Assembly: GCA_030280995.1 (NCBI GenBank)
Contig: JASXTE010000002.1
Location: 27,883,183-27,947,182 of the forward strand
Source of the DNA: Hemileia vastatrix
Taxonomy: Eukaryota; Basidiomycota; Pucciniomycetes; Pucciniales; Zaghouaniaceae
Length of the DNA stretch: 64,000 nucleotides
Reading direction: 5' to 3'
Shown here: positions 1 to 9,427 of the stretch, piece by piece
Numbering within the stretch: position 1 is the first letter of the stretch
Layout of the letters: each line of letters begins with the position of its first letter
Position numbers and translations under genes: made by a program
The notes under the pieces: model-generated
What the model saw: only the letters and a program-made list of their open reading frames with translations
Database searches by the model: none
What the model was told of the DNA's origin: nothing

Positions 1-2261
1 TCCTCTGTTTGTTCCACAAGATTTATCTTCTTGTCACAAACATGGCCTTTCTGCCAAGGCTTGTTGCACTTGAAGCAAGTGTTTGTTGCATACTTCTTTG
101 GTGCAACAGGGGCAGAAGGTTTACCAACCTTTTCCAGAGGTTTTTGTTGGTAAGTGGAGGGTTTCTCCAAAGGGGTCCTAGGAATGAATCTTCTTGCATC
201 ATACTTATTGTTTAGAAGTATCTCATTGCAAGTATTAATGAAAGAAGAGGGTTCTTTGGAGAACTCAGTCCTAGCCACAATCAAGTCTCTCAGAGACATT
301 GGTAATTTATAGAGGATCCTGTCCTTCCATAAATCAAACTCCATATTTGGGTCCATTGCCCTTAAGATTTTTACAAGTTTCATTAAAAACTCAATAGGTT
401 TATCAGTAGAAGAGCTATATCTGGTTTCCTCATACTGCCTTTGTTGAGCCATTCTGAACTTGGAGCCACCAAATTGTGCTTTAATTAATTTCTTCCAATC
501 CTCCCATGAATAGTCATTCCCATCCAGGAGAAAAGATTCATACCACATTAGGGCAACATTAGTGAACAAAGAAATTAATTTGGACACAATTTCCTCATCT
601 GGGAGTTTGTAAGAATTTTTTAAATTATCAATTCTGCAAATAAATTGTTGCCAATCAGAGGAAGAATCACCATCAAATGTTGGGTACTGGTCAAGTTTTG
701 GCCAATTCTTTTGATTTGAAGGAGTCTCCTTAGTACTAGCTTGTTTCTGAGTAAGAAGCAGTTGTAATTTCTCTAATTGTGCTGAAATCTCATTGTTTAA
801 TCCTTCTGTTGCAGATCCTGGTGCATCATCAGTTTTTGATGGAAACTCAGTGTTATCAACAGGTATTTCTGGATCAATTTTTATTTTAGATGAACTAGCC
901 ACAGGTACTGGTTGAGAATCCTGCACTATATGTTCCTTCACAGAATTGTCAGAATATTTTTGGTCATTTAACAATGAGTTCAATGTTTCTTCAATGGTTG
1001 TTAGTCTTGTTTTCATTCTTGGAAGACTAGATAAACTTTCATTGACAGTTGCAAAAGATAATTGATTTTTATGTTGAAAAGATGACAACTGGTCACTCAA
1101 TCTTTTCAGATTTATCTTATCTATCTCTACCTCCTGGCAACAGGCAGATACAGTATCTTTTAGTTTAGACAAATCATTTTTTATATTTTGCCATAAAGCA
1201 ATTTTCTTTTCATGGGTTGCTTTGTAATGAGACAATTCATCAGAGACTCTCTGTGTTTCACTTTTTAATGCTTGATAACCCTGATCAGTTAACAAACTAT
1301 TATATCTCTGAGTCAATTGCATATTGTTCATTATATGATTTTGCTTGGCAATAATATCTCTCAAGTGCTCATCATTAATTCTTGCTACATCCGGAGTGTT
1401 TCTCAATAAGAAAACTGAGTAACTTTCCAGACTCTCATAGAACTCAGGGTCAAGAGTTTCATCAATCACAGCCATATCAGGATTAATCATTGAGGTAGCA
1501 ATTAAAAGTAATGGATTGGATACATGAGATAACTGTCTACTATTCCCAGCCTCTATAGGTCTCAAGGTTTCATCTTGCCTTCCAGATTTACCTGAAGGAA
1601 CAGAGTCAGCCACAAGAAAAGGCACTTGAGAATCAATAGAGGGACGTACCAGGGTTTTCTGGGTATCACCATATTGGGCTTCCTTCTTCTTTTGCCTCCT
1701 TGATAAGGGTGGGGAGGAGTGGGGTTTGCCTGGGTGGGCCTTGATGGACCTACCTGAGGTAATTGATGCTGATTTTGAGCTAAGTAGTCCCACTGTGTGT
1801 TGAGCCAGTCCCACTGCCACTTGGACACTTCTACCATCTCTTGGGATTGGGGAGCCAATTGTTGTTGATCCCTGGGAGGAAGAGGTTTCCTTTTCTCTTG
1901 GAGAGATGTATTTTTTCTTTTCTCCCATTCTTCCAAGGCATCTACCCTTACCTTTAGTTTTAAGCTGTCTGTCTTTAACTCCTTTATGTGGGTTGACAGA
2001 TTCTTTATCTGCTGGGACAACGGCATCTTTTTTATTTTGAAGCCTCTTGGAAGCTCTTCTGGTGGGTTTGTCTTGGGTTTCTGATCCTGAGTATTGTCCA
2101 CTAGGATTTCTACTTCTTCCATTTCCACATCCTGTTTGGGGCAAGGATTTATTAGTTTGAGAAATTCTTCTTGTTAAAGGAGAACTTACAGAAGTAGGCT
2201 CATCATAATCAATTAAGTCTAGTTCTTCTTCATGTGCAGTAAAACCACTTTGATCAGTCAT
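1..2261 (-). CDS. E1 Gag (start of Gag-Pol), partial at window edge
   Basis: Structural Gag protein that packages element RNA in cytoplasmic particles, presumably fused to Pol as in E3 and E4. The ATG is at 2261-2259 and opens MTDQSGFTAHEEE. The first ~200 residues are Ser/Pro/Lys-rich and look disordered; they overlap a second frame. A predicted coiled-coil stretch follows. The capsid-like Retrotrans_gag region starts near residue 520 (WPKLDQYPTFDGD) and runs through FGGSKFRMAQQRQYEETRY. Near the left edge is a zinc knuckle of the form CX2CX7HXC (CFKCNKPWQKGHVC). The frame is open to base 1 in every stretch I checked. It is the only gag here without an obvious lesion, so E1 may be the youngest gypsy copy. 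Confidence 0.8.
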   Translation of the reverse strand, partial: MTDQSGFTAHEEELDLIDYDEPTSVSSPLTRRISQTNKSLPQTGCGNGRSRNPSGQYSGSETQDKPTRRASKRLQNKKDAVVPADKESVNPHKGVKDRQLKTKGKGRCLGRMGEKKKYISPREKETSSSQGSTTIGSPIPRDGRSVQVAVGLAQHTVGLLSSKSASITSGRSIKAHPGKPHSSPPLSRRQKKKEAQYGDTQKTLVRPSIDSQVPFLVADSVPSGKSGRQDETLRPIEAGNSRQLSHVSNPLLLIATSMINPDMAVIDETLDPEFYESLESYSVFLLRNTPDVARINDEHLRDIIAKQNHIMNNMQLTQRYNSLLTDQGYQALKSETQRVSDELSHYKATHEKKIALWQNIKNDLSKLKDTVSACCQEVEIDKINLKRLSDQLSSFQHKNQLSFATVNESLSSLPRMKTRLTTIEETLNSLLNDQKYSDNSVKEHIVQDSQPVPVASSSKIKIDPEIPVDNTEFPSKTDDAPGSATEGLNNEISAQLEKLQLLLTQKQASTKETPSNQKNWPKLDQYPTFDGDSSSDWQQFICRIDNLKNSYKLPDEEIVSKLISLFTNVALMWYESFLLDGNDYSWEDWKKLIKAQFGGSKFRMAQQRQYEETRYSSSTDKPIEFLMKLVKILRAMDPNMEFDLWKDRILYKLPMSLRDLIVARTEFSKEPSSFINTCNEILLNNKYDARRFIPRTPLEKPSTYQQKPLEKVGKPSAPVAPKKYATNTCFKCNKPWQKGHVCDKKINLVEQTE
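1562..2122 (-). CDS. E1 overprinted ORF2 (+1 frame inside gag), coiled-coil/WKWDW-type protein
   Basis: A second frame inside gag, +1 relative to Gag. Its ATG at 2122 lies at the same place as in E2-E5 and has good context (G at -3, G at +4). The protein has a Pro-rich N-end, the block GFKIKKMPLSQQIKNLSTHI followed by a Leu-rich helical stretch, then SKWQWDWLNTQWDYL, then HPYQGGKRRRK and a final PW. Read without splicing it continues 28 residues past PW to a stop at 1562. If the intron at 1592-1649 is removed it stops right after PW, at 158 residues, like all its relatives. Its function is unknown to me. It could be an accessory protein reached by leaky scanning. Confidence 0.6.
   Translation of the reverse strand: MEEVEILVDNTQDQKPKTNPPEELPRGFKIKKMPLSQQIKNLSTHIKELKTDSLKLKVRVDALEEWEKRKNTSLQEKRKPLPPRDQQQLAPQSQEMVEVSKWQWDWLNTQWDYLAQNQHQLPQVGPSRPTQANPTPPHPYQGGKRRRKPNMVIPRKPWYVPLLILKCLFLWLTLFLQVNLEGKMKP
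1592..1649 (-). other. E1 58-nt intron-like segment at the end of ORF2
   Basis: The minus strand shows donor GTACGT, branch-like GGCTGAC 13 bases before the 3' end, a pyrimidine-rich tail and acceptor TTCAG followed by GTAAAT. Length is 58 nt, as in E2, E3 and E5. Gag reads through it in frame. Splicing would join CCTG to GTAA and give PW-stop in ORF2. This copy is the informative one: the donor is GTACGT, so only the spliced form makes the family PW end. Confidence 0.5.
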
Positions 2262-3328
2262 TTTAAGATTCTACTGAAATGAAGGAAAAGAGACAAAATT
2301 AATTAGTCTTTTATTTTTAATTTTTATTTAACAGAAATAAAATAAAAATAAATCAAAAAAAAAATCTTTTTAGGATAAAAATCAACTTAAATAAAATTAA
2401 TAAATAAATAAAAATTTAAAACCAGGATAATGCAATCAACTGTAGAAATAAATTAGAATATCTATTAATTTTTATTTTCAGGATTTAAATCAACTAATTT
2501 ATTACCAGGATTTATTGTCAACTGAAATAATCAAATATGAATCTTTATTAATAAAAATTATTTTAACTGATTAATTAACTACCAGGACTTAATGTCAACT
2601 GAAGTAATTTAAATATGAATTTTATTACTTAAAAAGATTTATTGGATTACCAGGACTCAAAGTCAACTGAAGTAATGAAATGTTAATTATTTATTAAAAA
2701 AATATAATTGTCAGGACAATTTGTCAACTGGAACAATTAATTAATCAGGACAAATGTCAACTGAAAAATTATAATAATTATTTTATTTAATAAAATATTT
2801 TATTGTCAGGACAGTTTGTCAACTGGAACAATTAAAATTCAAATTAATCAGGACAATTGTCAACTGAAAAATGATAATAATTAATATTAATATATAATTA
2901 TTTTATTACCTCTGGAACTAAGAACAGTTATTGCTCTATTATGTTCAATCCAGGAAAAATAAAAAAAAAATATAATAATAAAATTAAATTCCAATTACCA
3001 GACACCTCCCCCTGCAAAATGAGCAAATTAATGCCACTTACAGAGTGCTGAGTAAAAGGAAATACGTAGCAAATGAAGAGTGAAGAGTAACCCACAAATA
3101 GTAATCACAATAATTACCACGATATATACGATCTTTAGTCAGTATATGAACTTAAGTTTTGGAGCGCGGTTCGATTCCCGTTCGCAGCAAAAACTTTTAT
3201 CACGTGACGTATGACGTTCGTCGTTTTCTTTCCTCCACTCGTCCTTTACAGGTGCTTCTACGCCGATGGTCCTCTCGATTACGCCTCAAGTAACGTTGCG
3301 CCGTTGATATTTCGGAAAGGTTCCCAAT
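2262..3328 (-). other. E1 5' leader with primer-binding site and CAGGA/GTCAACTG repeats
   Basis: About 1.05 kb between the 5' LTR and gag. The primer-binding site is 3314-3326 (element sense TGGGAACCTTTCC), two bases inside the LTR, which is Ty3-like spacing. From 2421 to 2880 the leader holds about nine degenerate copies of CAGGA, six to eight bases, GTCAACTG (element sense CAGTTGAC then TCCTG), 35-70 bases apart. No coding frame is supported here. The repeats could bind a protein or take part in RNA packaging; that is inference. Confidence 0.6.
2421..2880. repeat. Degenerate interspersed repeat in E1 leader (CAGGA N6-8 GTCAACTG)
   Basis: Copies are visible near 2423, 2480, 2504, 2583, 2652, 2712, 2747, 2806 and 2850. 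The two half-motifs keep a nearly fixed gap while the AT-rich DNA between copies varies. I did not see this repeat in the leaders of the other gypsy elements here. Confidence 0.55.
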
Positions 3329-4151
3329 TGTCAAGGTATACTTTTAGTCTAGAAGATTTGGTACGTAGTTCTATGAGGATTTAAAACGTTTAAATGGGTT
3401 CTCAACAAATTTGTACGTATTCCTTAATTCAAAGATGAATTTTTTACTCAATAAAAGAGGTAGGATTAAAATATTAATATAAATTATAAATTAGAATTAC
3501 GCTATTGTAAATACTAATGATATAGAATATAAGAATAAGTATTTATTTGGTTATTGTTGTAATAAAATGATTTGGTAAGATAGAATGATCAAAAGACAAC
3601 AAAAAGAGAGGCCTTTTATAGGCAAAGGAGAGACAAAGCACGGAAATCAAATTCTACAAACAGTAGGAAAAGAGAGAGAAAAAGAACATTCCAGAAAGAG
3701 TATTTCAAATAATAAAGTTATTCCAAAAAGAAGGTGTCAAAAAGATGTATTTACAGAGTATGTCAGAAATACATCAATATTTTTAATATTTACTGTAAAT
3801 GTCAATCCCAAATAAGAAATTTGATTTGTTTGTATATATTTAATATTATTTGAATATTTAAATCTTATTTTATCTTTGTATTTTATTTTCTTTAAATATA
3901 AAGTTTTAATTTTCCCAACCTGTCAATTGAGCACGGTGTTAGAGAAAAATATAAGGGACAAAATTATAATTTTAATTTTACTTATTTATGTAATTAATTA
4001 ATTTAATTTTTACATTCTGTAACTAGTTAATTTATAACTAATTTTAATGTAACTAAATGATAATTAAATAATAATTAAAGATGATAAGGTGCGGCTTCAT
4101 CCAGTAAATAATTACTTATTTCACTGGGTAAGTCTAGTAGCCTGGCTGACA
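3329..4151 (-). repeat. E1 5' LTR (823 bp)
   Basis: On the plus strand it runs from TGTCAAGGTATAC to GCCTGGCTGACA; terminal TGTCA/TGACA are inverted. On the minus strand the promoter core GCCTATAAAAGGCC lies at 3611-3624, matching the core of the E2/E3 LTRs. The short reading frame at 3585-3815 lies in non-coding LTR and is not considered a gene. Confidence 0.75.
3614..3620 (-). promoter_or_regulatory. TATA box of E1 5' LTR
   Basis: Minus-strand TATAAAA preceded by TTTGCC and followed by GGCC, the same context as in the E2/E3 LTRs (TTGCCTATAAAAGGGCC). Conservation between otherwise diverged LTRs marks it as the likely Pol II promoter. Confidence 0.6.
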
Positions 4152-4235
4152 CATAGAGTGAGGAGAGACTTAAGGATGGCATCAGAAATTATATGTCATG
4201 TGACTTTTTTAAAAATCCATCATGAATGTGATGAG

Positions 4236-4405
4236 TTTGGGATCAGGAATTAGGAACGGAAATCGGGGTATAAGAGGCAGGATAATGCATTATCATGGAT
4301 TCCTTATCCACTAGCCCCGGGGCTAGTGGATAAGAATCTTTTGCAATTAATAATGTCTGATCCTGAGAAAAAAAAATTCTGATCCCTAATTGCAGATCCC
4401 TGAAC
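4236..4405. repeat. Foldback (inverted-repeat) segment with a perfect 30-bp palindromic core
   Basis: The centre lies between 4318 and 4319. TTATCCACTAGCCCC (4304-4318) is followed at once by its exact reverse complement (4319-4333), and GATTC/GAATC extend the match with one bulge. Weaker symmetry reaches GGGATCAGGAATTAGG on the left and CCTAATTGCAGATCCC on the right. It may be a MITE or a hairpin relic. I could not define a TSD. Confidence 0.5.
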
Positions 4406-4979
4406 ATTGATACCCTCTATTATGTATATAACTTAATATTATATTGAATAATAAAATTATATAAGTATCTTATTAAATATAAGTAAAATAAGTATTATAT
4501 TAATTTTATTATTATATAAATTATATATACATTTAAATTAAGAATAATAAATGTTATATTCTATAGATTATGGCACATTTTTATGTATTTAATAATTATA
4601 AATTAATAATTATTTAATTATAAACATAAATTATAATTATAAGTATAAAGTTGGCTTATAATGTAATTAAATTAATTAATTAAATTTATATATTACATAA
4701 TACCTTTAATATCTTATTAAACATAAATATTGGGTGCTTTTTAACCCATAATTGTGTCATCAAAGTATTAAACAAGTTAAAACACTTTATTAAATAAATT
4801 ATTAATGTTTTATTCTAAAAATTAGTAATTTTATTAAAATAAATACTTTTTTTGACTTAAAATATTTAATTACTCATGTTTTATACTAAATTAATTAATT
4901 TTACTATTTTAATGTGTTAAAAAAGTTTATTTTTCATGTTTCACTTATATTGGTTATTGATTAAAAGGTTATAAGACAT

Positions 4980-6071
4980 TGTAGACAATCCTATAGTACT
5001 AGCTATAGGCCTTGACCAAGGGGGTTGGAGAAAAACCAGAGAGAAAATCCCCTTTCCCTTTAGAAAAATAGAGTGAGATTTACTTGCTAAAGTAAGTTGG
5101 TTCCTGTTTTGCTAAAGCTCCTTTTAAACACACTTGACTGCTTGATGAGCCAAGAAAGTAGTCCCCAGATAGACTACCAGACCAAAGAACTGAAATGTAG
5201 AACAAAGTCCACACCAGAGACAGCAAAGATACTTGATGTAGGCTGAAAATCCACACCAGAGACAGCAATAATACTTGCTATAGCTTGCAAGACTATAACA
5301 GAGAAAACAGTTGCCAAAGTTAAGTTAAATGAAGAACTCACTTGCAACAAACACAGCCAATTGTGGCCAGAAAACAGTGAAAACTGAGTGAGGAACAATG
5401 ATATCACCTCCGGATGGTTGTATGATGATTAAGGTTGCCCCAAACTGTCTTATTCACTATGTACACACAGACAACTAACCAAGAGCCCATGCGCACCCAC
5501 CAATCTGGCGCCTGTACCTGCCAAATTGCATAAAAAACCCTCCTGGAGTGCTTCCCAACCTCCTAAAACAGAGGCGGGCAGGCCGCCCAACATCGGAGAT
5601 GCCGCCTGAAGCGGCCCGGCCTCCCTGAAGCCAGAAAACCAATAAACCCACTAATCTACTTAGAAAAATTAGCTACAACTACTAAAACCTTTATAACACG
5701 GAATTTCACTATAACAACATTGTGACATGAAATATAGAGAAAAATTAGCTCTATCCAATGGTACTAAGCACTTAACCCTAAGACTTAAGGTTAGCCCATA
5801 AAGCATGAAAAACAAAATTAAACAGCAATCTTTTATAAATGAAAAATGAGCAAATGACCCCTTAAAACTCAGAATATGAAAAATGTCTGCAAGACATAAA
5901 ATATAGAGAAAAACCAGGGCTATCCAATGATAGTACCCACATACCCGCAGACCCAATATCCACGGAATAAAACCAGAAAAATACCCAATTCCTTAACAGA
6001 TGTCAATTAAGACATGCACAAACCGCGCCAAATCACACAACAAAGGCCCCTGCCAATGTTGGAAGACCACA
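4980..6071. mobile_element. Candidate 1.09-kb solo LTR of an unknown family
   Basis: The segment starts TGTAGACAATCC and ends GAAGACCACA, and ACAT flanks it on both sides (4976-4979 and 6072-6075). It is clearly richer in GC than the E6 LTR on either side, especially 5460-5640. It contains two short internal repeats: CACACCAGAGACAGCAA (5211 and 5252) and ATATAGAGAAAAA plus CTATCCAATG (5731 and 5900). No coding frame is credible. The 4-bp TSD is short for an LTR element, so the class is uncertain. Confidence 0.4.
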
Positions 6072-6747
6072 ACATGTTTTAAATTAAATTAGTTGTTCTT
6101 ATGTGTCTCAAACTTATTTCATTACTCACTAATTTTATGGTAACTGTTTGGGTTCAAATTGGTTGATATTTGGGCTCTAACTCATGTGTCTTAGTTAATT
6201 GTGTCATACTTCCCCTTAAATTTACTCAAACATTAGTTATTTGTTATTACGGTTTCATTACACTTTGTATATATACTTCATTGTGGCGCTTCAGAGGGCC
6301 CCTTGCCTATATAAAGTCTTTGGGTAACCCCCTGTAGCCTCACCACTTACATTACTTATTTTTTATTAACAATAAATATATATATAACTTTTATTTTTAT
6401 ATGTGGTGCTTTTTTGCCATTTGAAGTTAAAAATTAACTTTATTTTTAAGGTTGTAATAGAGAATATAATATTTATTAATTGAGAGTTTGATAGAAGAGA
6501 GAATAAATTTACTTACTTATCAATTATTGAACTTCCCTGTGAAATCCTGTGTTTTTAAGAGTCTATTACCTGATATTATCATTATTATTGTTGTTATTAT
6601 TGTTGTTGCTGTTGTTCACCTTAATATTTTATATTTCTTTATTATTCTTAATTTAGTTTTTTTTCTTTATTTCCTTTTTCCTTTCCTTCCCCCTTCTTCT
6701 TCTTTTCCCTCCTTCTTTTCCTTACCTTCTAGACAACTTGGCCAACA

Positions 6748-7123
6748 GTTTAGGGACTTCCTGAATACTTTCCAAACAAAAGATGAATGAAAAACAACAT
6801 CTGGAATGACTTCTCATAGGCAAACAAATCCAGAATTGAATACAGCTGGGCAATCAGACAATTTTACATAAGGGTAAAAAAATTCTTTTTTGATTGACCC
6901 AGGAATTGAACCTGGGTTCAGATTGTTGGGGTTATATATGGACTTTAGTTCATATACTTTGTAGTGATATAAAAATTATTATTGTAAGTTAATCTTTGTA
7001 CTTTTCAACTTTGATATTATTTTTATTACAATAACAGTGTTTTTAGCTTAATTTCTGAATCACTGCATGTAAGTTGGTTTTCCATAAATTATTTTTTCCT
7101 AGTTGACAATGACAGAGCACCCC
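6748..7123 (+). other. E6 leader, left part, with candidate leader intron; ends in TSD ACCCC
   Basis: Non-coding DNA after the E6 LTR. The primer-binding site is decayed (TTAGGGACTTCC). A candidate leader intron runs from GTAAGT at 6984 to TTTTTTCCTAG ending at 7102; E2 and E3 have the same layout. The next bases GTTGAC and GAGC match the E2 leader. At 7119-7123 ACCCC is the left target copy of the E5 insertion. The leader resumes at 63538. Confidence 0.6.
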
Positions 7124-8624
7124 TGTCAGGCTGAGGTCAAGTACAAAGACGTGAACTAGCTTGAATGGTCAGTTGTCTAGAAGATTTTTATGGTCCTATA
7201 TGAATACTGTAGTACAAATCCAATAAGTAGTAAAATATAATCAAAATTAAAGGTCTCAGTAATATAATTCTCACTATTTTTATATATGGCTTACAATCTT
7301 TGTAGTTGGTAGAAAAATAGATTTTATAATTCAGATACTATTCAAAAGTCTTATAAAAGTACTAATTGATATGTATTGTAATTTATTTGGTTATATTGGT
7401 TAATTGTAAATGATAAAGAATGAAGAAATACAACCAAAAACCCTCCTCCTTTTATACACAATGAGTTCCCCAATGATTCCCTTGATGTACCACCCAATAC
7501 ACAGTTAATGACGCCTCTAAACAACTAATAGACATGCCCATCAACATTCCCAGTAATTCCTGACATAATTAGAAGAGTAATAACCGCCAAAATCCTGTAT
7601 TAATAAGGAAAATCCATCAAAATTAAGAAATAAGATAAAAAGAGAATATATGCATAGTAAACAATAATATAAAAGCCTAAAGGGGAATTTTTAAGGTTAA
7701 TAATAGCTTAATAATAAGGGAGATTCACTGTAGAAATAATGGGGCTAATCCTGACATTATACTATGTGAAATTCCCATTCAAAAATACCCAATATTGACT
7801 GAGAAACCACCCAAAAACCCAAAAAAGAGTGTGAGATGTGGGGTAACTACATGCAGTCCTTGGCAGGTGCTTGCATGGGTAAATCCTTGACTAAATTTAG
7901 GCAAATTTAAGTGTGGTGATGAAATTAGACGCCAAGAGTAAGGTTATTCATGAAATTAGTGCATATAAACAAGGTCAATGCATTATTAATTAAGCTAGGA
8001 CACTAAATAAGCACCTGTCGCCTATTTTAGTGTGTTTCCCCACAGTGGGCATAGAATGTGGGGTAATTATAGTGTGAAAAAGCTAACTTTGCTAAAAATG
8101 AAGCTATTCACACGTGAAAAAAGCAGGCAGTATGTGGCCAGTACACAGAAGCCATTTCTGGCATAAAAAACACCAAATTTGAAAAGTGTTATTTTTATGC
8201 ATTTAAAATAGCCAAATCAATAGTCCTAAATAAGACAAATTGATCTGTCAAAGCGCATTTTTGATATTCTCAAATTTATGGCGCATATAGTCAACTTTTA
8301 AGTGAAATAAAGCGCATTTCTTGTTTTTTGCATAAAACAGTGAAAATAACAGCTTTAAGTGTACTTAAAAATTATTTAGCCTTATACTTAAGGTTCTTAA
8401 GCTTGCCCTAACATATTCCAACTTAATATTAAGTACCTAAGACTTATAAAAGGAGGATATATGCTTGTATATAAGGTGTTATAATGGCATATTTTGTATA
8501 TTATCATAAATTTACTTATGTATACTATTTGTGTACTCTTAATTATTATTCCCATGTATAGTCTATGTGTTTAACATAACTTATAAGTACTTTTTACTCA
8601 GTCCTGGGGATATACAGGCTGACA
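7124..8624 (-). repeat. E5 3' LTR (1501 bp)
   Basis: Plus-strand ends are TGTCAGGCTGAGG and ATACAGGCTGACA; it is nearly identical to 62035-63532 apart from scattered substitutions and small indels. The minus-strand TATA box is at 7450-7456. To its right, on the element strand, is the purine tract GGGTGGGCGAG, a polypurine-tract candidate next to the LTR. Confidence 0.9.
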
Positions 8625-8805
8625 CTCGCCCACCCAAAAAAAACAATAAAAAAATGATAAGTTATACATTTTTGTTTATTTATTTGTTTAATTTCAGGTA
8701 TTCAGATTAATTCTGTAGCATTAAAGATTATACTTTAAAGAAATAAAACATAATAAAATATTATGAGTACTGGTATTTTAACCCCTCAGCTGGTTGAACA
8801 GAAAT

Positions 8806-9205
8806 TTATTTCTGTTTAAACTTTTTAAGAAGGGTGGATAAATTAGAAATTTCTTTTTCAGGTATCCATTTATCAAATTCATTTGATTTCCCTTTAAATC
8901 TTAATAAATACTCAGTTACTTTTTCTTTAGTAAGGATTATTTTCTTGAGTATTTTTTCAATCTGTGCTTTTTCCACAATTTCTTCAGGTTGCTTTTTAGG
9001 CCTTCCCCTTCTTTTTGGAAATAAGTCAGGATCATTTGCATGGTAAGGTTTTAATAATGAGATAGGGAAAACTGGATGTTTCCTATCATATGGAGCATAT
9101 AATATGACTTCCACTGCATTATTACCAACCATTTTGCTTACTACAAAAGGTCCTACAAAGGGATCCTTTAATTTAACATTACCTTGTAAGTTAAAATGTA
9201 GTGTT
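8806..9205 (-). pseudogene. E5 Pol C-terminus: integrase tail with AT-hook and chromodomain
   Basis: Last ~130 residues of the E5 polyprotein. It starts at the codons for STLHFN just inside the GATAT target site and runs to TAA at 8806. It holds the gypsy integrase tail block LKDPFVGPFVVSKMVG and YDRKHPVFPISLLKPY, then the AT-hook core KRRGRPKKQP, then a chromodomain-like region (IEKILKK...TEYLLRFKGK...KWIPEKEISN). The tail probably guides integration to particular chromatin. A predicted frame that extends rightward to 9306 adds residues from the antisense strand of an inserted tRNA-like sequence; those are not part of Pol. Confidence 0.85.
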
Positions 9206-9210
9206 GATAT
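9206..9210. other. Left target-site duplication GATAT of the 46.7-kb block
   Basis: GATAT at 9206-9210 matches GATAT at 55915-55919. In the E5 integrase frame a single copy restores the expected order V-L-I-S-T-L-H-F-N across the two halves. The block between (9211-55914) begins with the TRIM LTR (TGTTGTGGG) and ends with the copia2 LTR (CTACAATA). One insertion therefore seems to have two unlike ends. Confidence 0.8.
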
Positions 9211-9233
9211 TGTTGTGGGTACACCTCGCACTG

Positions 9234-9305
9234 GTTTCCTTAGCTCAGTGGTTAGAGCAACTAACATGTCATAAGTGGTCACAGGTTCGACTCCTGTAGG
9301 GGACA
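9234..9305 (+). tRNA. tRNA-like sequence within TRIM LTR 1 (isotype uncertain)
   Basis: 72 nt that fold as a tRNA. The acceptor stem is GTTTCCT/AGGGGAC with two G-U pairs, the D stem GCTC/GAGC, the T arm ACAGG-TTCGACT-CCTGT. The Pol III boxes are good: A box TAGCTCAGTGG and B box GGTTCGACTCC. CCTTTT follows at 9310-9315 as a possible Pol III terminator. The anticodon arm is imperfect (one A-A mismatch). Strict spacing gives loop CATGTCA and anticodon TGT with A at position 33; shifted by three bases, GTCATAA would give a Met-like CAT loop. It is probably a TRIM component rather than a working host gene. Confidence 0.6.
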
Positions 9306-9427
9306 CTATCCTTTTCCTCCTTAATAGGTTATGGGCCCAGCGTTATCTGGCTAATCCCCAGGCTGCGGTAAGGTAGTTGCCTAGTCAGCTCGGTGCACGG
9401 GGGGTGTTGTGGGTACACCTCGCACTG

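Larger units (their letters stand above)
1..4151 (-). mobile_element. E1: Ty3/gypsy chromovirus-like LTR retrotransposon, 3' part beyond the left edge
   Basis: Minus-strand element. From right to left it shows a 5' LTR (3329-4151), a two-base spacer and primer-binding site (3314-3326), a long leader, and a gag frame that is still open at base 1. Its Gag protein and TATA region are related to those of E2-E5, but the LTR is shorter (823 bp). It is the best preserved gypsy copy here: I found no stop in gag in the stretches I translated. The five bases after the LTR are CATAG; the matching target-site copy would lie left of the window. The flanking sequence resembles a gypsy LTR, so E1 probably inserted into the LTR of E6. 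Confidence 0.8.
4152..6747 (+). repeat. E6 LTR, interrupted and diverged
   Basis: Related to the E2/E3 LTRs in order: the AT-rich tract with ATAATAAAATTATATAAGT (4444 on), TAACCCATAATTGTGTCA (4743-4760), GGCGCTTCAGAGG (6284-6296), CCTATATAAAGTC, CCCCTGTAGCCTCA and the C/T-rich end CCTTCTAGACAACTTGGCCAACA closing at 6747. Its true start is not visible; E1 seems to have landed near it. A foldback segment (4236-4405) and a 1.09-kb candidate solo LTR (4980-6071) interrupt it. Frames such as 6488-6790 fall in the T-rich LTR end and are not credible genes. Confidence 0.6.

Noticed and set aside
5669..5956. 95-codon minus-strand frame (MGLRVCGYYHWI) in the candidate solo LTR
   Set aside because: It covers two copies of an internal repeat, is Cys/Phe/Leu-rich as expected from AT-rich antisense DNA, and has no recognisable domain.
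9234..9305. A normal host tRNA gene
   Set aside because: It sits inside a repeated 116-bp LTR with primer-binding site and polypurine tract, has a mismatched anticodon stem and an unclear anticodon. A host origin of the sequence is likely, but not a free-standing gene.
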